Of a stretch of 64,000 nt of DNA, positions 56,674-64,000 are shown piece after piece. Numbering within the stretch: the stretch's first letter is position 1; the number at the start of each line of letters is the position of its first letter. Made by a program: the position numbers and the translations under genes. Source of the DNA: Corynebacterium renale (GTDB taxonomy: Bacteria; Actinomycetota; Actinomycetes; Mycobacteriales; Mycobacteriaceae); contig NZ_PDJF01000001.1 of the NCBI RefSeq assembly GCF_002563965.1, positions 806,001-870,000 of the forward strand, read 5' to 3'. The notes below the pieces were generated by a model. It ran no database searches and was not told the origin of the DNA. It saw only the letters and a program-made list of their open reading frames with translations.

Positions 56674-57381
56674 TTGAAGATTGTTGCCCATCGCGGGTTC
56701 GCCGGACTCTACCCGGAGATGACGCGCACCGCTTTCGAGCGGGCACTCGAACTGCCAATCCATGGCGTCGAATGCGATGTGCGTTTAACCCGCGATGGGC
56801 ACGTCGTGTGCCACCACGACCTCACCGTGGACCGCACCTCTGACGGTCACGGTCGCGTCAAGGATTTGACGTTGGCACAACTGAAGGAACTCAACTTCGG
56901 CACCAGCACCAAGCGGGAAGAGATCATGCTTCTCGACGACCTGCTGGACCTCGTCGAAGGCACCGGAAAGCACCTGTACATCGAAACGAAGCACCCCGGT
57001 TCGCGGGGACGTATCCTCGATGAACAGGTGGCTTTGCGTTTGCGCTACCACGGCTTGGAGAACGCGGACTGGGTCCACGTCATTTCTTTCTCACTGTTGT
57101 CGGTGGCGCGCATCCGTAAACTTTTGCCCGGCATCGACCGGTTTGCGTTGCGGCGCGACTGGTACCGCTTCTTGTTCGCCGACCCGCGGTGGGGGAAACC
57201 GACGGGAATGGGCCTATCTTTGCTGCGTGCGCGCCTGCACCCGAAGCTTATTGGCGTGCGCAAGTTGCCCACGTACCTGTGGACTGTGGACAATCCGGAG
57301 GACATGGTGTGGGTGCAGGAACATGGGGCAGACATTTTGGCTACCAACCGCCCCGACCTTGCCCTTGATGCCGTACGCTAG
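56674..57381 (+). CDS. Glycerophosphodiester phosphodiesterase
   Basis: This 235-aa GDPD-family enzyme hydrolyses glycerophosphodiesters to glycerol 3-phosphate and an alcohol. Catalytic motifs are VAHRGFAGLYPE (His-Arg), GVECDVRLTRDG (Glu-Cys-Asp) and VCHHDLTVDRT. It starts at a TTG one base after the ldh stop, with AAGGAG inside the ldh 3' end. No signal peptide is present, so it acts in the cytoplasm. Confidence 0.9.
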   Translation: MKIVAHRGFAGLYPEMTRTAFERALELPIHGVECDVRLTRDGHVVCHHDLTVDRTSDGHGRVKDLTLAQLKELNFGTSTKREEIMLLDDLLDLVEGTGKHLYIETKHPGSRGRILDEQVALRLRYHGLENADWVHVISFSLLSVARIRKLLPGIDRFALRRDWYRFLFADPRWGKPTGMGLSLLRARLHPKLIGVRKLPTYLWTVDNPEDMVWVQEHGADILATNRPDLALDAVR

Positions 57382-57386
57382 TGCGC

Positions 57387-58289
57387 ATGGCTAAGAAGAA
57401 AAAGAACGAAAATCTGCCGGAGGGTATGAGCCGTCGTCAAGCGAAGCTCGCCGCTCGAGCCGCTGAACGCGCCGCCCTGGAGAAGGACCCCCGCCCATTC
57501 GGCGGCCTCGTCGCCGAGGCCGACCTGATCGCGTTGCAGGAATTTGTGCCAGCCGCGGAGGCGACCGTCGACGTCAAGGGCGCAACCCGCCCCATCAAGA
57601 TCGTGACCGTCCTGCCGGGCGCCGTCGCAGCTGTGGCCCGCGAGGACGAAGCCCTCGTTGCGCTGCAGACGCAGTCCCACTCCCAGAACCCAGGCCGCGA
57701 CCTCGCGTACGCGCTGAACTGGGCAAAAGATGCGGCCGCCGGCGAGAGCTTGGCTTCCGCCGCCGCTGATGGCACCCAGCCGGCGCTCACTGAGCTTATC
57801 GACGCCTCCGCGCCCCTCATCGTCACCGCCCGCGACGAATTCACCTGGTGGGTCGGCGAAGGCGAAACCGTCAGCCCCATGTACGCGCAAGCTATCCGCG
57901 AGGCCAACGAACGCATCATCCCGTCCTACCCTGTCGAGGCGAATATCCCGGGCGTGGCATGGTGGGTCAACCCTGGTAACGGCAAGGCGCACATCCGTTG
58001 GGTCCGCACCGACGATAACGAGAACCAGCTTCTCAACGCCCTCGCGCGCATCGCGGCACGCGGTGAACTAGTGCTGGGTGAAGGCTCGAAGTTTGCCGGC
58101 GCTTTCCGCACCCACGGCGTAGTCGTTCCCGTGTGGGACTTGGACCCGGCCCGCGAGGTCGCGTCCTACGCCGCGGACCTGGAGGAACTGGCTGCGAAGA
58201 TCGACGCTGAGCTGGGCAACGACGCCCAGTTGACCGCCGACGAGCGCAAGCAGCTGCAGAACATTAAGTCCCGCCAGGTGACTATCTAA
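57387..58289 (+). CDS. DUF5926 family protein
   Basis: This 300-aa protein begins AKKKKNENLPEGMSRRQAKLAARAAERAAL, the basic leader of this actinobacterial family. A globular alpha/beta domain of unknown function follows, with the conserved FTWWVGEGE and VAWWVNPGNGKAHIRWVRT. No enzyme motif is recognisable. It lies 5 bases after the GDPD gene and is probably co-transcribed with ldh-GDPD. Confidence 0.85.
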   Translation: MAKKKKNENLPEGMSRRQAKLAARAAERAALEKDPRPFGGLVAEADLIALQEFVPAAEATVDVKGATRPIKIVTVLPGAVAAVAREDEALVALQTQSHSQNPGRDLAYALNWAKDAAAGESLASAAADGTQPALTELIDASAPLIVTARDEFTWWVGEGETVSPMYAQAIREANERIIPSYPVEANIPGVAWWVNPGNGKAHIRWVRTDDNENQLLNALARIAARGELVLGEGSKFAGAFRTHGVVVPVWDLDPAREVASYAADLEELAAKIDAELGNDAQLTADERKQLQNIKSRQVTI

Positions 58290-58304
58290 CTCCAGCTTGC
58301 TAGT

Positions 58305-58333
58305 ATCCCGCGGTGTTGGGCCGCGGGATTTTT
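58305..58333 (+). terminator. Terminator after DUF5926 gene
   Basis: ATCCCGCGG (58305-58313) pairs with CCGCGGGAT (58321-58329), then TTTTT. Confidence 0.88.
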
Positions 58334-58351
58334 GCTGCCCGAGGTAGGTGG

Positions 58352-58442
58352 GTGTCGCTTACCCTCCATACTGCGCGTTGTCTAAAAAACTGGCCTGCGG
58401 GTTTGTCGGAGCAGGCTGTGCAGAATGGAGGCTTTGCGACAC
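58352..58442 (-). repeat. 91-bp hairpin element, copy 3 (diverged arms)
   Basis: Read on the minus strand this is again exactly 91 bp, with CATTCTGC at positions 16-23, CAGGCCAGTTTT at 46-57 and CAGTATG near 70, the positions these have in copies 1 and 2. The arms differ strongly in sequence from copies 1 and 2 but still pair at 19 of 23 positions. It sits between two convergent terminators. Confidence 0.75.
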
Positions 58443-58450
58443 GGACACGT

Positions 58451-58489
58451 AAAAGGAGGGCTTCCCCGTGGTGGGGAAGCCCTCCTTTT
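58451..58489 (-). terminator. Terminator after the giant surface protein gene
   Basis: AAAAGGAGGGCTTCCCC (58451-58467) pairs perfectly with GGGGAAGCCCTCCTTTT (58473-58489). Confidence 0.9.
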
Positions 58490-58507
58490 AGTTAGCGGGT
58501 ACCAGTT

Positions 58508-61500
58508 TTACTTGGTGCTGGAGCCGCCGTTGGACGATTCGCTGCCGGCTGCGCCAGCTTCGCTGGAACCGCCGTCGGTTGCGCTGGAACCGGAGTTGTC
58601 AGCGTCGCCGGTGTTGCTGGAGCCCCAGTTATTGAAGCCTTCTGGGGTACATGCCTGGTACATCAGTCCGAGGGCTACGAGGCCTGCGGCCACGATGCCC
58701 AGTCCGATGCCTACTGGTTCGGCGTACTTCTGGTACGGCGCGAATGCTTCGTTGGCACGGTTGATGTGGCCTTGCAGTTCTGCTTGGGCCTGGCGCATCC
58801 ACTCGGGCTGCTCGATGCCGTGGCCGCCGTTGCCGAAGTTTGGCTGGTTGCGACGGTGCTGCTCGGTGAGAGCGTTGAACTGGGCGTTGATGTTGCCGAT
58901 CGCCTGGTTAATCTGTGGCTGCAGGTGACGTGCCACGGGCACGCCGATTGCGGCCATGATGCCGATTGGGATCAGCCACAGCAGCGGGTTGTTTGCCGAG
59001 GAGAAGTTGGCTACGCAACGGTCCCAGGTGTTGCTGCTCTTATTCGGATCAGCAGGCTTATCGTCTGGGTTATCGCCTGGCTTGTCGCCTGGCTTGGTAC
59101 CTGGCTTATCGCCCGGCTGCTCACCAGGCTTGGTACCTGGTTTCTCACCCGGCTTGGTACCTGGTTCGCCACCAGGCTTCGTACCTGGTTCTCCACCAGG
59201 CTGTCCACCCGGTTTGCCACCAGGCTGCTCGCCCGGCTTGGTGCCCGGATTGTCGTCGCCTGGGGTGACGCTTGGGTCAGCAGGCTTGGTGCCCACACGG
59301 ATTACAGCGTCAACGGCTGGCGTGATTGTTTCGGTGGTCACGACCGGGTCGCCGACAGGCTGGGAGCCTTCAACCTTCTGCGTCGTGGTGACCTTTTCCT
59401 TGCCGAGGACGCCTTCCTTTTCGCGGATGACCTTGCCGGCTTCCAGGGTTGGGTCTTCGATGACCTCGGTCTGGAATGGGATGTCACGTTCGACGGTGTT
59501 GGTTACTTCGCCGGTCGTTGCGTCCGGGTTGTATTCGACGACGTGGGTGACAGGTGCGGTGGTGACGTTTTCTTCCGTCTTCACCTCGATCTTGCCGTTC
59601 ACATTGGTCGTGGTGACCGTGATGGTCTTCTCACCTGGGACGCCCTGGGTGAGTACTCGGGTGGTGCCTGGTTCGAGGTCGCGGTTGATGCGGAATTCCG
59701 TCTCGAATGGGACCTTTTCGGTCAAGGTCTTCGGCGCCGGGGTTTCTGCTGGCTTGGTGCCCACACGGATGATGTGCTTGACAGGTTCCTTCGTGCGCTC
59801 AGACTTCACGACGGCATCACCGGACGGCTTGCCGTCGACAAGCTTCTGAGTGGACGTCTCGGTCTCTTCGCCGGCTTCGCCGTTCTGTTCAGTCTGGACG
59901 GTGCCCGCTGGCAGGTTCGGGTCTTCGATGACCTCAACCTCGAACGGGACTGGCTTCTTCGTGGTGGTCACCAGCGTGTTCTCGCCGAGGCTTGGGCCAT
60001 ATTCGACGATGCGCTTCTGCGGTGCCTTGGTCTCCGTGGATTCGGTGACGGTGGCCTGGGTGCCGTCGAATGCGAACTTGGCGGTGTGGGTGGTTTCACC
60101 CTCGATGCCTGGCTGTACTTCATTGATTTCACCGGCGGCGAGCTCAGGGTTCGGGCGCAGTTCGGTCTCAAACATGGTTGGCACGGTCCAGGTAACGTCC
60201 TTGGCACCGGTCGGCTGCTTGGTGCCGATCTTTACAACCTCGTCGGTTGGTGCCTCGGTGACCTTCCAGGTGCCGTCGTTTTGGTACTCCTGCTTGCCGG
60301 GCTTGCCTGGGGTGACGACTTCGTACTTGCCGGCCTCCAGGTTGGGGTCGGTCTCGTACTTGATGTTGTACGGCGCGTCGGTGACGACTTTGCCGCGGAC
60401 CACGACGGTCGCATCCGTGGTGGACGTGACCTTGCCGTTTTGCGTCACGACGGGCACGGTGATCGAGTCACCAGCGCGCGCAGTCTTCGGCGCTTCGACG
60501 GTCACGTGGCCGGTCTTTTCGTCTACGTTGACGGTCCAGCCAGCAGGTGCCTTCCAGCCGTCTTGCACCTTGTAGGTGGTGCCGGCTGGGTTGTCCGTCT
60601 TCTTGTTTGCAACAGTGACGGTGCTGCCAGGTTCGGTGGTTTGTGGATCGTAGTCCGCGCTCACCTCGCCGGTGCCCACGCGCACCTTACCGTTGACCGG
60701 CTCCTGGGTACGGTTGACCGTCTGGGTTGGCTTGCCCTCGGGCTTACCTGCGACGATCTTCTGCGTCGTAGTGACGGTTTCCTTACCCGGCTTGCCTTCG
60801 GCCTCGCGGACGATGGTGCCTGCTGGCAGGGTTGGGTCTTCCACAACTTCGGTCTCAAATGGGACGTCGCGCTCGACAGTGTCCGTGACCTCGGTGTCGG
60901 CCGGGGTCGGGCCGTATTCGACGACGCGATTGACGGCAGGCGTATCCACGTTCTGGGTGCGCTCAATCGTGGTTTCGGTGCCTACGGTCTTGGTGTTGAC
61001 CGTCACGGTCTTTTCACCAGGGGTGCCGTCCACCGTTACCTTCACTTCGCCTGGCTTCAGGGCAGGGTTTGGCTTGAACTCGGTATCGAACGGTACCGGT
61101 TCCTTCCAAGACTCGCTCTTGGTGGATTCCGCAGGCTTGGTGCCCACACGGATGATCTCTTCCTTTGGCGCCTTGGTCTGCTCAGACTTAACGGCGGGCT
61201 CACCGAATGGTTTACCGTCGACAAGTATCTGCGTTGAAGTCTCGGTCTCTTCGCCGGCTGCGCCCTTCTGCTCAACCTTGAACTCGCCTGCCGGCAGATT
61301 CGGATCTTCGATGACCTTGACCTCGAACGGGACTGGCTTCTTGGTGGTGGTGACCAGCTGTTGCGGGTCAAGACCTGGGCCGTATTCGATGATGCGTGCC
61401 TTGGACTGCTTAACGGTTTCTACCTTGTTGGTACCGGTGGTATTGCCGTTTTGGCCCCTGAAGGTGGCAGTGTAGCGCTTCTCACCGAGTTCACCGGCCT

Positions 61501-64000
61501 GGACTTCCTTGACCTCGCCAGGCTTGAGTTCTGTGTTTTCACGCAGGATGGTGTCGTACGGGACCGGCGCGGTCCATTCGGCCTTGCCTTCATTCACGGC
61601 GTGCTTGGTGCCGACGACGACGACCTCGTTGACCGGTGCTTCGGTTTGTTTCCAGGTGCCGTCCTTGAGCTGGTGTTCGGTGCCTGGCTTGCCTTCCTTT
61701 TCAACCCTGTATTCGCCGGCAGGAACGGTGTTGTCGTACTTGTACTCGACGTCGAATGGAACCTTGCGGGTGGGGCGGTCGACAACAACGATCGGTGCGT
61801 TCGCGAGGTCCGTGGAGCCATCGGAGTACGTCACGGTCACCGGCACGTTGATCTGATCGCCTGGTTTCGCATCTTTCGGTGCCTTGGACAGGACGTTGCC
61901 GAGATTATCGAGGCTGACGGTCCAAACACCGTTGTTAGTAATGAACTCGTAGATCGGGTTGCCGAATTCATTGTTTTTGCCGGTTGGTTTCCAGTTCGTC
62001 GCGTCATCTCCTTGCGGAGTAATCGCGTACGGGTTTTCCGCAGCAAACGCGAGGCCGTCTGGCTTCTCGACGTTCAGCGGGGACTTAGCATCCTCGCCGG
62101 GGTACACATTTTCCGCAGGGTAGACAGGCTCGGCCTCGTAGTTGTTCGTGAGGTTGACCACGGTGGTGACCGGAATTTCTTCCGTCGAACCATCCGGGTA
62201 GGTGACGGTGACGTTCTGGACGTCCTTGTCGCCCGGCTTCGCGTCAGCTGGTGGGGTGACGGTGATCTCGCCGGTCTGTGGGTTGAGTTCGTACTTCCAG
62301 CCGTTGTTTGGCTGGTTGATCTTGAACGTGCTTCCCTTGGGCAGCGCAGGTGGTGCGACGTTACGCTTCACTGGTTTCCCAGGGGTGGTCGACTCTACCG
62401 GGTAGACCGGCTCGTGAACGTCCTTATCCAGGGTCTTCACGACGAAGGCTGCGAAGACTTCCTTAGAGGAACCGTCCTCGTAGGTGACCTTCACAGGCAC
62501 GTCGATGCTGTCGCCAGACTTTGCATCAGCAGGAGGTTTTGCGAAAACCTGCCCGTTTTCATCGACGCGAACTTCCCACTCACCAACCTTTTTAGGTACG
62601 GAGTACGGGTTCTCCGCAGCCAGGTCTTCCTTCTTTGCGCCGCCCAGAACTGGCGAGCCGATCTCTTTACCTGGCTTGGTTACCTGCTGCTTGTACTCAG
62701 GTGAGTAGACCTGGGAGCGCTTGCTCTCGACCACGACGGTGGCTTTAGTAATGTCCTTCGTACCGTCTTTGTACGTGACAAGCACAGGAATATCAGCGGA
62801 GGATCCAGGCAGGGCGTTGACTGGGATTTTGGTAGTGATTTTACCTGTGTTGGGGTCAATCTTCACTTCGTCCCAAGAACCTAGGCGTGCTGGTGGCGCG
62901 ATGTAGCCAGGAGCTTTCGGGTCCGTGATGATGCTGTACTTCTTTGCTTTGCCTTCGTGCATGCGTGAAGTATCGACGGTGCTGGTGACCTCATCGTCAG
63001 GCTTGCCACGCTCGGTAGGATACTGAGGATCGTTGACCTCAGCGTCAGTTCCAACAACCTTGACCTCTGCCGGGACTTCGCCTTCGGATCCGTCCGGGTA
63101 GTTGACCTTGACCGGGATGGTTATAAGGGTGTTCGGCGCGGCATCAGCTGGCGGGGTGGAAGTAACGTTGCCGGCCTTATCAATCGTGAACTCCCAGCCA
63201 GCCGGCCATTCACTCCTCGGAGGAAGCGTGTAGGTCGCGCTTTCGGGGTCCTCCAGCTTTGTATTCAGCTTCGAGGTAACGGGCTGACCCGCGCGGGTCA
63301 CGCGCGGCGGGTAGTGGGCGACGTCCGTGCCGGTGCCATCACCGATGACCACATAGGTGCCCGACGTTTGCTGTGCAGGCGAGCCGGAAGCGTAGTGCGT
63401 CTTAACAGGAACCGTGATGAATGCACCAGGAAGAGCGCTTTCAGGAACGGTGGTGGTAAGCGCACCAGTTTTCGGATCGATGGTGACCTTCCAGTCTCCG
63501 ACTGTGTATTCCAGCGAATCGTCAGGGAAGGTGTACCGGTTTGGTTCCTCGTCAGCTTCGTTGCCGCCCAGTCCAGTAGGTGGCTGGGTTGGGGTAAGGG
63601 TCAGAGGGTCACCAGGCTTGCCAGATTCCGACGCGTAGCGTGGGACCTTCACGTTTTGCTCAACAGCGAACTGAACCGTCACGGTGTCAGTCGTGCCGTC
63701 TGGGTAGACGGCCGTGACCGTCGGAGTGATCTTTGTGCCGTGGGGTGCGTCGGCAGGAGCAACTGCGGTAACGGTGTCATTTTCTACCTTGACCGTCCAA
63801 CCCTCTGGGACGCCTTCAACCTTCCATTCCTTCGGAGTGCTTGCAGGCCGCTTATTGTAGACGGGCGTGCGCGTCAGGTTCGACGTCATCGTGGAGCCTG
63901 GTGCGCCCTTGACCAACCCGCCAGATGTTAGGTCTGTCTTCTGGGTATCGTTTGGCGCGACTGTAACCAGCAGGGGCAGGATATCTTGTGAGCCGTTGGA
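58508..64000 (-). CDS. Giant Rib/G5 repeat surface protein (5' end outside window)
   Basis: The frame is open to the window end, giving at least 1830 residues; a TTG at 63916 is internal. Seven Rib/YPDG-type repeats come first (VTVTYPDGST motif; ~62-63.9 kb). Then come five G5 domains, one degenerate Rib repeat and five more G5 domains (~59.3-61.8 kb; VPFETE...PNLPAG...GVPGE pattern). A PGTKPGEKPG-type stalk, a transmembrane helix (LLWLIPIGIMAAIGVPVA), a 95-residue helical region, a second helix (VGIGLGIVAAGLVALGLMY) and a Ser/Gly-rich tail follow. There is no LPxTG, so it is held by membrane helices and not by sortase. Role in adhesion or biofilm is inferred from G5 and Rib domains. Confidence 0.88.
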   Translation of the reverse strand, partial: SNGSQDILPLLVTVAPNDTQKTDLTSGGLVKGAPGSTMTSNLTRTPVYNKRPASTPKEWKVEGVPEGWTVKVENDTVTAVAPADAPHGTKITPTVTAVYPDGTTDTVTVQFAVEQNVKVPRYASESGKPGDPLTLTPTQPPTGLGGNEADEEPNRYTFPDDSLEYTVGDWKVTIDPKTGALTTTVPESALPGAFITVPVKTHYASGSPAQQTSGTYVVIGDGTGTDVAHYPPRVTRAGQPVTSKLNTKLEDPESATYTLPPRSEWPAGWEFTIDKAGNVTSTPPADAAPNTLITIPVKVNYPDGSEGEVPAEVKVVGTDAEVNDPQYPTERGKPDDEVTSTVDTSRMHEGKAKKYSIITDPKAPGYIAPPARLGSWDEVKIDPNTGKITTKIPVNALPGSSADIPVLVTYKDGTKDITKATVVVESKRSQVYSPEYKQQVTKPGKEIGSPVLGGAKKEDLAAENPYSVPKKVGEWEVRVDENGQVFAKPPADAKSGDSIDVPVKVTYEDGSSKEVFAAFVVKTLDKDVHEPVYPVESTTPGKPVKRNVAPPALPKGSTFKINQPNNGWKYELNPQTGEITVTPPADAKPGDKDVQNVTVTYPDGSTEEIPVTTVVNLTNNYEAEPVYPAENVYPGEDAKSPLNVEKPDGLAFAAENPYAITPQGDDATNWKPTGKNNEFGNPIYEFITNNGVWTVSLDNLGNVLSKAPKDAKPGDQINVPVTVTYSDGSTDLANAPIVVVDRPTRKVPFDVEYKYDNTVPAGEYRVEKEGKPGTEHQLKDGTWKQTEAPVNEVVVVGTKHAVNEGKAEWTAPVPYDTILRENTELKPGEVKEVQAGELGEKRYTATFRGQNGNTTGTNKVETVKQSKARIIEYGPGLDPQQLVTTTKKPVPFEVKVIEDPNLPAGEFKVEQKGAAGEETETSTQILVDGKPFGEPAVKSEQTKAPKEEIIRVGTKPAESTKSESWKEPVPFDTEFKPNPALKPGEVKVTVDGTPGEKTVTVNTKTVGTETTIERTQNVDTPAVNRVVEYGPTPADTEVTDTVERDVPFETEVVEDPTLPAGTIVREAEGKPGKETVTTTQKIVAGKPEGKPTQTVNRTQEPVNGKVRVGTGEVSADYDPQTTEPGSTVTVANKKTDNPAGTTYKVQDGWKAPAGWTVNVDEKTGHVTVEAPKTARAGDSITVPVVTQNGKVTSTTDATVVVRGKVVTDAPYNIKYETDPNLEAGKYEVVTPGKPGKQEYQNDGTWKVTEAPTDEVVKIGTKQPTGAKDVTWTVPTMFETELRPNPELAAGEINEVQPGIEGETTHTAKFAFDGTQATVTESTETKAPQKRIVEYGPSLGENTLVTTTKKPVPFEVEVIEDPNLPAGTVQTEQNGEAGEETETSTQKLVDGKPSGDAVVKSERTKEPVKHIIRVGTKPAETPAPKTLTEKVPFETEFRINRDLEPGTTRVLTQGVPGEKTITVTTTNVNGKIEVKTEENVTTAPVTHVVEYNPDATTGEVTNTVERDIPFQTEVIEDPTLEAGKVIREKEGVLGKEKVTTTQKVEGSQPVGDPVVTTETITPAVDAVIRVGTKPADPSVTPGDDNPGTKPGEQPGGKPGGQPGGEPGTKPGGEPGTKPGEKPGTKPGEQPGDKPGTKPGDKPGDNPDDKPADPNKSSNTWDRCVANFSSANNPLLWLIPIGIMAAIGVPVARHLQPQINQAIGNINAQFNALTEQHRRNQPNFGNGGHGIEQPEWMRQAQAELQGHINRANEAFAPYQKYAEPVGIGLGIVAAGLVALGLMYQACTPEGFNNWGSSNTGDADNSGSSATDGGSSEAGAAGSESSNGGSSTK

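Noticed and set aside
58766..61237. An 823-codon open frame on the plus strand opposite the giant surface protein.
   Set aside because: Antisense to repeated G5 coding sequence; its apparent repeats simply mirror those of the real gene.

Overview
The window is a stretch of chromosome from a high-GC Gram-positive bacterium, almost certainly a Corynebacterium. The reasons are a haem-uptake cluster of hmuUV, CR-domain (HtaA-type) haem-binding proteins and hmuO with DtxR-type iron boxes, an Lsr2 nucleoid protein, and a DUF5318-ponA-GT87-rpsF-ssb-rplI-dnaB gene order like that around Rv0049-Rv0058 of Mycobacterium tuberculosis. A complete 16S-23S-5S operon with no spacer tRNA also fits. I cannot name the species from the sequence alone.

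Layout. 1-6250: haem import and breakdown: hmuU (cut by the window start), hmuV, four CR-domain surface proteins and haem oxygenase hmuO. 6250-12750: a lone AbiEi/endonuclease-like protein, a divergent intergenic region holding two copies of a 91-bp hairpin element, DUF1846, trhO, an IsdG/MhuD-type second haem-degrading enzyme, a membrane protein, a universal stress protein and a MarR regulator. 12740-23800: DUF5318, a class A penicillin-binding protein, a GT87 mannosyltransferase-like protein, rpsF-ssb-rplI, two tandem small secreted paralogues, a DnaA-box-rich intergenic region, a GH15 glucoamylase-like gene, dnaB and a 54-aa gene. 23870-29680: copA with a CsoR-like operator, thioredoxin, pspA, a NYN-domain protein and a small GntR regulator. 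29680-35500: the rRNA operon. 35500-50370: a methyltransferase and a siderophore-type binding lipoprotein, a pseudouridine synthase, stress proteins, TetR, a YidC-type insertase, a class E-like sortase, a two-component system, lsr2, a RecB-like nuclease and a divergent MFS/LysR pair. 50370-55700: sodA, msrA and an AbiEi/AbiEii toxin-antitoxin pair between two clusters of palindromic repeats. 55700-64000: ldh, a glycerophosphodiesterase, DUF5926 and the 3' part of a giant Rib/G5 repeat surface protein that runs off the window end.

The most unusual signals are non-coding. (1) The 11-mer CGTCGATAAGC occurs exactly 14 times on both strands, far above chance, in genes and between them. (2) A 91-bp element occurs three times; its ends form a long stem whose two arms have changed together in one copy, while a core motif is kept at fixed positions. 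(3) A second family of 95-96 bp palindromes (core CCAGGTCGCG) occurs eight times and builds composite units on both sides of the sodA-msrA-abiE block. (4) Five perfect DnaA boxes lie within 290 bp, away from dnaA. Among proteins, the CR-domain family shows changes, and one apparent swap, at the presumed Tyr/His haem-ligand positions, and two unrelated types of haem-degrading enzyme are encoded 6 kb apart.
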